The position numbers were made by a program, and so were the translations under genes. Below, one piece after another: positions 35,610 to 46,230 of a stretch of 64,000 nucleotides of DNA (position 1 is its first letter; every line of letters begins with the position of its first letter). The DNA is from Sordaria brevicollis (lineage: Eukaryota; Ascomycota; Sordariomycetes; Sordariales; Sordariaceae): NCBI GenBank assembly GCA_033439795.1, contig JAUTDP010000002.1, positions 2,294,001-2,358,000 of the forward strand, in the 5' to 3' direction. The notes beneath the pieces are model-generated. The model ran no database searches. It worked only from the letters and a program-made list of their open reading frames with translations, and had not been told where the DNA came from.

Positions 35610-35728
35610 ACATACGACCATACCCACTGGAAAACTCGGGATCCCGTCCGCTCTCCCATAGATAAGCCAGTGAGGGCCAGACTAGTAGTTGGGTCGGTGA
35701 CGACCAGCGAATCCCTGGTGTTGTATGT
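35610..35728 (+). rRNA. Dispersed 5S rRNA gene
   Basis: 119-nt 5S rRNA starting ACATACGACCATACCCACTG and ending GTTGTATGT, so the two ends pair to form helix I. Conserved internal parts include GATCCCGTCCGCTCT, AGTAGTTGGGTCGGTGAC and CCAGCGAATCCC. A T8 run follows at once as terminator. Single dispersed 5S genes of several sequence types are typical of Neurospora and relatives. I judge it functional because both ends, the core and the terminator are intact. Confidence 0.95.
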
Positions 35729-37285
35729 TTTTTTTGCCATTTTTTCCCATCCTACAAGGAACTCCGTGATCCCTTTTCACTTTTTTCTTTTAGAATCTTT
35801 TAATATTGCTAATTTTTAACTGTTTCTGCGTTTGTTATCTTTCCCCCGGACGTGTTCTAATGCTTGTTCTTTTGCATCCCCATCTTCCATCGCGTATTGC
35901 ACAACCTCTTTTCCCAACACAGCGCATTATGTCCAAAATTATATGGGCATCAATGCTTTCCACTTCTAAGTTCCTTCCTGTTCCAACCTCAGCCACGAAT
36001 ACCTTCATATCGGCCTGCCCGTGTTTCCTAGTCCGATCTCCGCATGCCTGCATTTCTGCATCTCATTCACAAGTGTCCAGCCAGCCTTTCGGCTTACGTA
36101 CATCTCCCGACTTCCCCCATCTCAGCTCGCACACGGGAATAGGGCGTCGCCATCTACGGCAAAGCATGTAAGACACGATCTGATGTGCGACTTTGTGAGA
36201 CGGGTATACCCCACAGTTTGTGTTACCGTTGGGCTTCGTTTGGTGTATGTGTGGTCCCTTGAAGTTTCATCCGGGACTTGTCCTCTTTCCGCGTTTTTCG
36301 CGGCTTGCGGGGAAGGTCGCAATGAGACTCACAAGCGTTGGGCTTTATGTGGAAGTTTGTGCTACGTGGTTGACGACTAAGGTATGGTTAGGATGACTTT
36401 TGGATGGTCAAACTCAAGAAGGGAGATGACTTTGCAGAAGAAAGTCCTAGTGACCGCGGCATTGACGAAAAAAGAGATTATATCTGCCACAAGCGGGCGA
36501 GACTCGGGACCCCAGACTTTGCGGTTAGTAGGAGGGTGTTGTACATTTCCTCTCGGGCGCCTAAAGAGAGACATTCGAGTGATACACAGGCGCTTCGCTC
36601 TGGGTTAGGTATATGTTTAACGGAAGTACATAGACCATTCTTCAACCGAACTATCATACACTACTGGCTACCAGCTCGAGAACGTAAAAAAGGATATTCC
36701 CTGATGGATTACCTCACCGACGGGAACCAAGTTCAAGCCGAATCCATCTCTGTAACATCTTCGACCAAAGGTTTCTCATGCTGTAGAGGCTGTGGCCGGT
36801 GAGATGTCGTGTTCAGCCCGCCCCTGTTGTTTACTTCCTGATGATCTATCTGTGGGATCTCGGATCAGGCGTTGTTGGCAGCCAATGCCCTCAGTTTAGA
36901 CTGTCTTCAGCCCTGATGGACATCTTCGTCTTCCCCTTTGTCTGTTTTGGCGAGTGGAAAACGATAAACGACATTCCAGCTGCAGATCTTCGGCGTTAGA
37001 AACGAGTTCTTGCGCCGACCATGGTTCGACACCGCCCCCTCTCGGTCTGAGGGATAACAATCTGGTGGTACGTCGTTGAGCCCGAGACGTGGCGATCCGA
37101 AACATGTTGACTTGGGAGGAAGGCTTTCGAATGTGTAATGGAAACCTTCTCGACTGAGAGACATGCATCAAGACCATGACAATGATGACCGCGGAATAGC
37201 GAGAGGCGAGAGGAATATGAGAAGGAGGAGAAGGGAAGGACGACAAGGGGAAGGGAGAGGAACTGCGCGGGTGGAGGAGTTCAAG
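35729..37285. other. Intergenic region upstream of the lectin gene
   Basis: No gene supported. Confidence 0.45.
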
Positions 37286-37291
37286 TATAAA
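37286..37291 (+). promoter_or_regulatory. TATA box of the lectin gene
   Basis: TATAAA in TCAAGTATAAAGACG. It predicts a start near 37315 and a C/T-rich leader of about 260 nt that contains no ATG before 37574. Confidence 0.55.
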
Positions 37292-37573
37292 GACGTGGGC
37301 CTTCGCTCCCAAGTTGGAACAGGAAGATCATCAGACTCATCGACTTCGCTCAAGGCGGCCACACACTTGAACACAATCTCTCTTCAAAGCTATCCAAGGT
37401 TAGCCTCAGTTCATCTCCCTCACCCTCTATCTTCATCTTCTTCATCCCTTCTCCTTCTTTCCTCCGTCTCCTCCCCTTCCGCGACCCATATCATCCAACT
37501 AACACCCCCATCCGCACACAGCTCAACCACCAACCATCAACTTCTCACACCTACACCACCAACCAACACCAAA

Positions 37574-38005
37574 ATGTCCTACACCCTCCACCTCCGCCTC
37601 ATCAACGACACCTCCGACTCCTTGTCGCTAGTCGAGCAGACCTGCTGGTGGGGCAAATCCACACGCTGGTCCCAAATCGATTCGACAGGCGTCTACGTCC
37701 TATCAATGGCCAACTCCGGCTCCTCGGGGATGCTCCGATTCCAGACTTCCCGGGGTGACTTCTTTGCGGTGGCCGTGGGCGTGCACAACTATAAGCGGTG
37801 GTGCGACGTGCTTGTTGACACGGCCGATGATGCGCCCTTGACCAAGTTGCACCCCAAGTATTATGATGAGAAGGATGCCAAGTACCAGGCGTTGTGGGCG
37901 CAGGCGAGCGAGTTTGAGGCGAAGGCGAAGAGTGGGAAGACGGTTAGGGTTAAGTTTTATCATGCGGAGGGGAATGTGTTGAGGGCTACGGTTGAGTATG
38001 TTTAG
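37574..38005 (+). CDS. Fungal fruit-body lectin (actinoporin-like fold)
   Basis: Predicted 143-residue cytosolic lectin of the family of Agaricus/Xerocomus fruit-body lectins, which bind Gal-beta1,3-GalNAc and are often abundant in sexual structures. The pattern MSYTLHLRLIN, ...YVLSMANSGSSGMLRFQTS and VAVGVHNYKRWCDVLVD is diagnostic; length equals the family norm and there is no signal peptide. In Sordaria macrospora the homolog (TAP1) is transcribed in perithecial development; equivalence here is inference. The frame is open upstream to 37163, but the TATA box inside it and the codon bias show that 37574 is the start. A 5' leader intron is possible (37399-37521). Confidence 0.92.
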   Translation: MSYTLHLRLINDTSDSLSLVEQTCWWGKSTRWSQIDSTGVYVLSMANSGSSGMLRFQTSRGDFFAVAVGVHNYKRWCDVLVDTADDAPLTKLHPKYYDEKDAKYQALWAQASEFEAKAKSGKTVRVKFYHAEGNVLRATVEYV

Positions 38006-38476
38006 GGTCTTGGAGTGTGAGTGAGGATCGAGAGGGTGATGAGATAGGGGTTGAGTGTGAGGAGGAAGTCATGGACAGACAAGCAGGAAGACATCAACAC
38101 AGGAGGATGAGGAACAGGGAAGTAAAGAATAGCCAACCGGCAATTACGGTCTTTTATTGGCTTTGGAAGCTTTGAAGCATTCTATCTCAAGACGCTCGTT
38201 CAAATAGCTGTTCATCTTTGAAAACGTAAAACCCAAACATCAATCCCTTGCTTTACCCAGCTTTTAGTTACCCTCTATATCCCATATAAACAAGTGCCAG
38301 CCTTTTGTTCCCAGGCATGAACATAATTAAACCCTTGAATGGCATCTGTAAATCATCATGTCTTTAATGTCATCGCTCATGCGGCTCGAAATCATTTGGC
38401 CAAATTAAACACCTGTACCCCGGTCCGTGCTATGCAAATCATACAACTCTCTCTCTTTCAACTCAACACCTCAACT
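38006..38476. other. Convergent intergenic region, lectin and Kap123
   Basis: Two 3' flanks; nothing else seen. Confidence 0.5.
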
Positions 38477-41400
38477 CTAGAGGATGCCAGCAAGCTTCAA
38501 CGCATTAGGGTTGGCAGCGAAGAGAGCCTGGTTGGCGCTGTAGAGCTGGTGGATGAGCTTCCTCACAAGGTCACGGACCTCGTCACTGAGCTGATCCTCA
38601 GGAGGGCTGAGGACAGACTCGAGAACAGGGATGACCTTGGGAGTGAGAGAGTTGATGGTGGGCTCGCCCTGCTCGTAGAGCTTGTAGATGCACTGGTAGA
38701 CGGGAGTGTTCTCCTCATAGTCCTCCTTCAAGGGCAGGAGATCGACCAAGGCGGGAAGGACCTGGGGAAGAGGAACACGGTCGGGGTGGGCAAGGATCAT
38801 GCGGCACAGGCAGCCGGAGGCGTTATCCTTGATACGAGCCTCAGGAATCTGGAGCATGGGGGCCAGCTTGTGGAGGATGGTCTCGTACTGGGGAAGGTAG
38901 GTGTTGCTGTCGGTGGAATGGAGGATGAGCTGGCCGGTAGCGTAGGCAGCGTTGCTCTTGGTCTCGTTGTCGGTATCGGAGAGACGCTTGAGGAGCAAGT
39001 GCATAAGCTTGCCGGTGTAGGGGGTGACGGTGGCACCCATGTTGGCGGCGCACTCAGCGATCACACCGACACCGGTGGAACGCTCGAGGTTCTCAGCCTC
39101 GGAGGAAGCGAACTTCAAGATGGGCTTCTCGAAGATCTTCCAGAGCTCAGAGAAGGCGGGGCCAAGAGCGACGGCGAGGCCAATAACGACATCAAGGGCA
39201 GTGTCGATAACAAGCCAGTCGTACTCGGAAGAGCCCTCAACCTCCTGCTCCTCATCCTCGTCACCAAGATCCTGCTGGCAGGGGTGAGAGCGGGTGATGA
39301 TGGTGCTGAGGATGCTGATGGTCTCCTTCATGAACTCGCCCTGGGCAAGGATGGCAGGACCGCAGGCCTTGAGGGTGGCGGCAACGTTGCGGTTGACCTC
39401 GGTGACGACGGCACTTTTTAACAGTTAGCTTCAGGCATCAAACGTTGATTGATCAAACAAGGTAGGGCAAGATGTTCGTGTCAGGAGTAGATGTAGCGTG
39501 TTCTCAGCATCGACATTTAAATGCCTCTGAGTGAGCTGGGTTTAACGCAAAGTGCTCATCATTCGAACATGGGAAGTGAAAAAAAGAAAAAGAATCTACG
39601 TACCGATCCATCTCCTCCAACCACACCTTGAGGGTGGCGCTGGTGACAATCTCGCCAAGCTTGACGAGAGTGACAGTGGGCTGGGTCTTGAGGGGAAGAC
39701 CAGGCTCCCAGTTGGAGCCAGTCTCCTCCTCCATGAGCTGCCAGACGCGGGCATAAGCGCGCCACAAGGTAGCGATGGCAGCCTTGCGGCAGCCCTCGTA
39801 GGGGTGCTCAAGGAGAGGAGAGATCATCTCGACGGCCTTCTCAAGGTACTCCTTGATCTCGGCGCCGGAGCAAGAGTGAGTGATGATATCACCCATGATC
39901 TCGATGGCGACCTCCTTCTCGAAAGCCTCGGGGGAGATGCCAATGTCCTCCCAGTCCTCACCCTCCTCATCGTCCATGATGTCCTCATCATCGTTGGCCT
40001 TGACCTTGAGGCGCTTGCCACCGGTGATGATCTCCTCATCAGTGCCAGCAATGGCACGCTCAGCCTCGGAGAGCTCGAGGTTGATCTCCTCCTCCTCAAG
40101 CTCAAGGCTGTGGAACAGACCCTTGAAGACACCGGGGAGGAAGGGAGAGAAGTCCTTCTCGTAGACCTTGGAAAGGCAGCTCCAGAGGATGAAGGAAGAC
40201 TCGCGAAGTCTAGTGCTATCGAGGTGGAGGGCCTCCTCGCTGGACTTCATGAGGGGAAGAACGTAAGGCTGGAAGGTCTGGGCACCGACGGCAGTGGCAA
40301 TGCGGCCGACGGAGTCGCAGACACCGCTGCGAAGGGCAAGATCATCCTCGGTCTCCTTAATGGTGAGGTAGGCACCGAGAGCGTGCATGATGTTGTCGAA
40401 GTAGGGCTTGAACTCCTCGCCCAGGGCCTCGGCAATGGCACCGATAGCACCGGAAGCAGCGACCTTGACCTTGTAATCGTCGTGGCCAATAAGAGCGCCG
40501 ATGTTAGCGACAAGCTCGCCAGCATACTGCTTCATGAACTCGGCATCGAGACCATCGGACATGGAGTCGAGAGCACCGCAAACGGAGCGGATGATCTCAA
40601 CGTTCTTCTTGGCCTGAGTGGCATCAGTGGTGGCGGCCATGGAAGCCTGGAGGTTCTTGACAAGAGCAGTCATGATGGGCTCGTTGTAAGGGGAGAGCTC
40701 AGAGGCAATGTCATCCGCAAGGCGGGAGAGACCGACAAGGGCAGCGTGCCTGACACCAACGTCCTGGTCGTTGAGCAGGGTAATGACGTGGGGCATGATG
40801 GATTTGATCTGGTTGGCGATGAAGTCGGGAGCACCCTCGACGACAGTGCCGAGAGCAAGGATACCGGCCTTTCTGTAGCCAGCCTCGGAGTTGGTGGCGA
40901 ACTTGGGGAAGGCGTTGAGGAGGGGAACGATGACCTGGCGAGGAGGAAGGTCGCTGGCAAGCTGATCGAGCAGCATGAGGGCAGAGCGAGCGGGGCTCAT
41001 GTCGTCCTCATCCTCATCATCGTCGATCTCGGTGAGGATGACCATGCTCTTGATGGTGAGCTCCTCACCAACATCGCGCATGCCCTGGATCTTCATGCGC
41101 CTGTAGCGGACAGTCTGGGCGAGGAAGGCAAGGGCCTGAGCGCGGACCTCATCCTCAGCCTGGGGGTTGCCGCCGAGGTCAATCATAAGCTTGACAAGAT
41201 CCTTAAGGTACTTGCCGAGCAGCGAAGACTCGCAGGCCAAGAACTGCTGGAAGACATCGAAAGCCTGGGCAATCTTCTCATCATCGCCGGACTCAACGAC
41301 GTGCTTGAGAACGTCGACCATGGCGGGGACGAGGGTTTGGAGGGCATTGACAGCCTCGGGATCCTCCTCAGGATCGAACATGAGGAGGCAGGCGCCAATG

Positions 41401-42026
41401 GACATCATGGTGTTGATGCGGACATCGGCGCTCTGGGGGTCGCGGAGAGTGTGGTTGAAGATCTCGAGGAGCTTGCGGAGGTCCTCAAAGGCGGTGGGGT
41501 TGGCCTCGATCAAGCTGAAGATGATGTAGGTACCGACTTCACGCTGGTTGACGTCGGCGTTGGTAGCCAAGTTCATGGCAATGTTGCGGAGATCGTCCCA
41601 CTCGCCCTCCTCGAAGTCAAAGCAAGCAATGACAGCGATCAAGCGGGAAGCGGTATGGCGGCACTTGGGGTTCTGCTCCTTGAGAGTAGCCTCGAGAAGG
41701 ACCTGGCGGACCTGGACCTTCTGGGCCTTGGGGATCTTGGCCCAGTGCTTGGTGACGAGTCTGGCAGCCTGGACGGCGGCCAATTGCCTGACGCCGAGGT
41801 CATCGTGTGTCGCGAAAACTTCGATGAGGAGGAGAAGGCACTCGGGGTGAACATAGTAGTTCTTTTGGAGCTCAGCCGTGATGGCCTTGACTCTCTGGGT
41901 ATCGGCTGGAGGGGAAGAGTCAGTTTCGTGTGTTCATGCCGGTGTTGCCGATGAGGGGAGATTGGAGGAAAAAAGCTTACGAATCTGCGACTCCTTGAGG
42001 AGCGCGGCAAGCGTTTGCTTGTCCAT
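38477..42026 (-). CDS. kap123: Importin-beta family karyopherin Kap123/importin-4
   Basis: Predicted 1,094-residue nuclear import receptor built of HEAT repeats. Exons 42026-41981, 41905-39604 and 39413-38477. In yeast Kap123 imports ribosomal proteins and histones H3/H4. The N-terminal repeats include the conserved VRQLAAVQAARLVTKHW. Further helical repeats follow throughout (for example YRKAGILALGTVVEGAPDFI and RLRESSFILWSCLSKVY). Acidic loops between repeats (EIDDDEDEDDMS; NDDEDIMDDEEGEDWED) match those that bind basic cargo. Length and architecture fit Kap123; Pse1/Kap121 is the main alternative. Extremely strong C/G third-position bias produces an 800-codon open frame on the opposite strand, which is an artefact. 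Confidence 0.92.
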
Positions 42027-43299
42027 GGCGCTTCAAGGAAATGTGAACAGAAGGGGTATCAAAAAAAGGAAAAGAGAAAAAGGATGAACAGAACAGAGAG
42101 GGAAAAAAAAAGGAAAGGGAAAAGAAGAAGAACAAGTTCCCGTCGGGCACACCGCGCGGGGAAATAGCAAGGGGTTTTTGAGGGGGGCAACAGTACTGCA
42201 GTGAAGAGACTGGAGGCGAAGGATGGGCTGGAAAAGACGAGACCCCGGGGAGAATGTGAAGGCGTCGTGAAGAAAGAAAAAAATTTGGATTTTGATCTAA
42301 TTCCACTGTGGAATCACGCTGATAAGAGATTAGAAATTTTGCTGCGGGGCAAGGGTTGCAGCTGAGGAAATTCGGCACGGTAGCAGTCTGGGCGCTACAT
42401 TATACATATGGGCGGGCAGGAACGAACCTCCACTGCGACTTCACTGCAGTGCTATCATGTGCAAGTGAATGGAATCCTCGGTCGAGTCGTGAGGAACACC
42501 AAAAGAGCGAGGACAAACCTCTTAAATATCAATATGAAGGACGCAGCTATATATCTAGCTGTAACGAGTTTTTATCAAATTCCCCACCCTCATTCACGAG
42601 TGTTCTGCTGCTTGGAGGTGACCGTTGCGGAATGGTCGATGCGACCTTCACATTCATATCGGGAATTCTGCCAATCTTCACCGCTATTTTGTCATCGCTT
42701 GCTGTACTTGTGGTGTTTGCCTGCCGGCAGTTGTCTTGTTCAATCATTCGTTGCCAACTCTCTCATCTCAACCATATCTCGATGAAGAACTGGGCGCCTC
42801 CCAAATGCACCGACTCATCGAGTTGAAGAACAAAGATTATTCTTCTATCACTCTGCCCATCCAATGCCTGCCCGGTTTTTCATCACTCAGGCACGGCAAG
42901 CATGACCCGATGTTTGCTTCATGTTGATACCAGTCTACCAGATGACCAGGGCAGCTACCAAACAGCTATCGAGGACATTGAGTTGAGGTTGATATGGAAG
43001 TTCTGATTCTGAACTCCACCAACACTTGATACGAGTCTGTACACATTATCCTTTTCCCTCTTACTATCTAGAGAAACCCCATACAAGACAGAAGAAATGC
43101 TAACCGCTGAACGCCGCCCTTCTACAAGCCAGTTGAACAGACATGAATCGTCTGTCTTTCCCAATATGACAAAAGAAAAGACTCAGTCACCCTCTGCAGG
43201 CTTAACTGCCACTTTCCACCAGCCACTACCTCGAGCAAAGTCCCTCGATTATTACTTCGACTGAACGCTCATCACCTCACCGTCCGTGCCGGCCTCCTG
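42027..43299. other. Intergenic region upstream of Kap123
   Basis: The Kap123 promoter side is A/G-rich. No further gene supported. Confidence 0.45.
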
Positions 43300-44546
43300 C
43301 TATCTGCGCAACGGAGTATATGAGCTCACGTCATCCGAGCTGGGTGAATGGCGATGTTGCTTACCCTGGCCCAGCATCAAGCTATTCCTCCTGTCTTGTT
43401 CTGAGCGGGAATGAGAAGAATCATACGCCTTGAGGTGACCTGAATCGGCAGCCGGACTGCGTTGACCACCACCGTAAGAAGTCATGCTGTACTCTCCCTC
43501 AACCGTGCTGCTCCCCTCCAGATCCCCAACCGACCTCATCCCAACCTGCTTGTAGCCCACAAGAATCTTGCTGGGATGATACCACAAGAAGGTCACCGAC
43601 ACGATAACCATGAGCAAGCCGTCCAGCACCAGCAGATAAACTTCCTTCTTCAGGAGCACGCTGTCCCAGCCCATGGCGTACTCGACCATGCGGAAGAGCG
43701 AACGGATCATGATGAGCGAGGAGGTGGTGTACAGAGCCCAGAGGAACTGGCGCCAAGGAACGGTAACCGAGTACGATTTGGCGGTGGGGTTGGCGGCGAT
43801 GCGCAGGTGGAACAGGATGGTGGTGATGATGAAGAGCCCGAAGAAGGCGACTTGGATGCCCAGGCCGGCGAGGACGACGTTGTTGCCCTGATCTTGGTCT
43901 TTGGCGGACTTGGCTGTGGCGAGGAGACCGCCACCTGTGTTTTGTTTTCTGTTAGAAATGCTGACGGGCTAACAAACTACAGAATAAGGATTGAGGAAAA
44001 GGAAAGGGGGGTCGTGAACATACCAGCACCCTGCGCCATAAACGACAAGACGTCACCCAACACAAAAATCTTGGTTAACCAGTTCACCCTGACGACCGAA
44101 TACGCCTCAGCCTCCAGCATGCGGATGAGTCGAGCGAGGATCATGTAAATCGAGGCGGCGTAGAGGGCGGGGCCCAAGAGGATCAGGAGACTCTGTATGA
44201 TGTATGGCGTCAAAGTCCAGTTGGGTGTTTCCCCTGCGGCAATGATACGACCGATGTAACCGACTGCTTCGACTGTTTATTTGACATCGATGGTTAGCAA
44301 CCCGAGGCCGAAGTTAGTTGACGGCCATTAGAAGACCTGTGATGATGGCGAAGGGATGAAGAACATACAAAGGCATCCCAACACAAACGGTATAAAGTAC
44401 CACGTCCTGTTCTTGACTAGCAGAAACGTGTGGCCAATAGCCGTGATACCGAACAAGGCCGTGAAGACGGCGTTGGCTGCTAGGGATGGGTCATATTTGA
44501 AGAACTCGAATTGCTCTAGAGAACCTCCTGTGGTGGTGTCTGACAT
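43300..44546 (-). CDS. RTA1-like seven-helix membrane protein
   Basis: Predicted 353-residue protein from exons 44546-44369, 44272-44024 and 43934-43300. RTA1/RTM1 family proteins of fungi are plasma-membrane 7-TM proteins tied to lipid-translocating or drug-resistance phenotypes. Family segments are CLFEAVGYIGRIIA, LTPYIIQSLLILLGPALYAASIYM, FVLGDVLSFMAQGAGGGLLA and IRSLFRMVEYAMGWDS, then a last helix in a WYHPSKIL context. The roughly 90-residue C-terminal tail is hydrophilic and Ser-rich, so it is probably a cytosolic phosphorylated tail. Four GATAAG sites lie about 950 bp upstream. Confidence 0.9.
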
Positions 44547-46230
44547 GGTTTCGGTTGCGAGCCCTCTCTCTGAAAGTTGGATTTGAGCAAGTCAAAGGAT
44601 CCCGAGAGCCGACTGACACTGAAAATGGAAAAAGATGTTTGGAAGAAAGAGATGAATCAAAGGAGAGACAAGAAGCAAAGAATGTCCGGGAGTCGTCGGT
44701 GCCGGTGGTAGATGGTTGATTGATGATGAGTAAATGTACGATATCACCAGAAATGGGCACCACTTGAGGATATATGTAAGTCCAGCCTTGAAAGAAAAGA
44801 AAAATATCAGAGGGGTAAGTAAGATACATGGATGTAAACGCGTAATCCATCGTTGAACAACCCAAAGTTCTTCACAGCCTCAACCCAACTTTACGCAACC
44901 TGCTACATTGCGGAATATCTCCGACTCGTTGGCGCATGGCGATACCCACTACCACCACCCTATTTTCTAGATTACACTACAGTACATACCTGCTTGGGAT
45001 CTCTGGCCTGGATTGTGTTGCCTTGGTAAGCAGCACCAACGGCTCCCCATGCTTGATGCAGAGAGGTCCAGCGTGAGACAAGCTTCAACCAAGTGGGAAG
45101 GAAGCTTGAAGCAAAGCAAAGAGAAGCGGGCCGTTGACCGATAGTGTGGACAGGCAAGGCAGAACCGTATTCGAGGATCTTCACACACGAGTATCCAAAA
45201 TCGATACGCGCATAGCTCTGTCACTAACAAGCTCTCACCCCATCCTCACCGTATTCTGTTAGTATCCTGGAGACAAAGCTAAGCTTTCGTTCGGTCTCCT
45301 TGCCGGGCTATACGCGTATTCCCAATTTCCAGGGGTTCCCCCTCGGATCTTTCCGACAAAACTCGATCTGGTCGGGCGCTTGGCTGGAGTTGAGGCTGAG
45401 TTCCTCGTTCGAACAACAAAACTTCAAAGGATGTTGGAACCGACCCTTGTCCCCGTATACGCGTATCCGACAAGGACCTTTTATGGGTATGATAAGGGGC
45501 GATAAGGGCGCGATAAGGGGTGATAAGAGACTTGGCGGGCCGTCCGTCCCCCTCAACTTCTTGAGGTGGAAGAAACAACTTGAACTTCCACATCAGCAAC
45601 CAACCATTTCATCTTCACCTCCGCTTCCAATGATGACTTGAAGAAACGTGGTGGCCTTAATCCCGCTGCCTCGCCACGGTTTGAATTACGAAACTCACCC
45701 AGACTCACTGCCACTGTCACCACCCCGCCGAAGCTGACGTTCCTGACGCGATACGATGAATTCGACGATGAACCACAGCCATGAACCACCAAAGCCGGGG
45801 AATTGAGGACCTTGATGGATACCTGGTTGGCATTGCAATGGTCAAGTACTTAGAGGGGCTCAATCAATCGGGTATTACATGTCCAGAAGGACCAGATTTG
45901 GATTCCTTCCAGGTTCTCGTTAAACTTTCACATTTAAACGGCAAATTCCGCCATCATTATTCATTATCATTCTTCTTCTTCTAAGTGGTAGGTAAAATGG
46001 CAATGCCTTTTCTATAATGCCCCAGTAATATCCAAAACTGATCGATGGTATCCGCGTACAGCGTATACGTAGGTATATCTTTCGTCGGGGGGAATAGAGC
46101 CAGCTATTATACCCCCTCCTTCTTTCCCCTTTGTGTTTCATTCGTCCTTTCCTCCTATCAAGTTTGTTTAAATCTCTCTTTCCTCATCGCTTGTTTCCAG
46201 CTTACAGTCGGGAAACGATGATCCGAAGAA
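44547..46230. other. Intergenic region upstream of the RTA1-like gene
   Basis: Contains two copies of TATACGCGTAT (45309-45319, 45456-45466) and a GATAAG cluster (45491-45527). No gene seen. Confidence 0.5.
45491..45527 (+). promoter_or_regulatory. Cluster of four GATAAG sites
   Basis: GATAAG at 45491, 45501, 45512 and 45522, all in the same orientation, spaced 10-11 bp (about one helical turn). GATA factors for nitrogen, iron and light in fungi bind this motif. The nearest promoter is that of the RTA1-like gene; the zinc-finger gene ends on the other side. Confidence 0.45.

Noticed and set aside
37163..37573. N-terminal extension of the lectin
   Set aside because: Contains the TATA box and a C/T-rich leader; family proteins start at MSYT.
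39552..41954. 800-codon open frame on the + strand
   Set aside because: It is antisense to Kap123. Strong C/G third-position bias on the minus strand removes stops from this frame; the protein is a low-complexity Leu/Gly/Asp string with no domain.
42356..42826. 156-codon + strand frame
   Set aside because: Weak codon bias, no domain, overlaps other frames; probably promoter DNA of Kap123.
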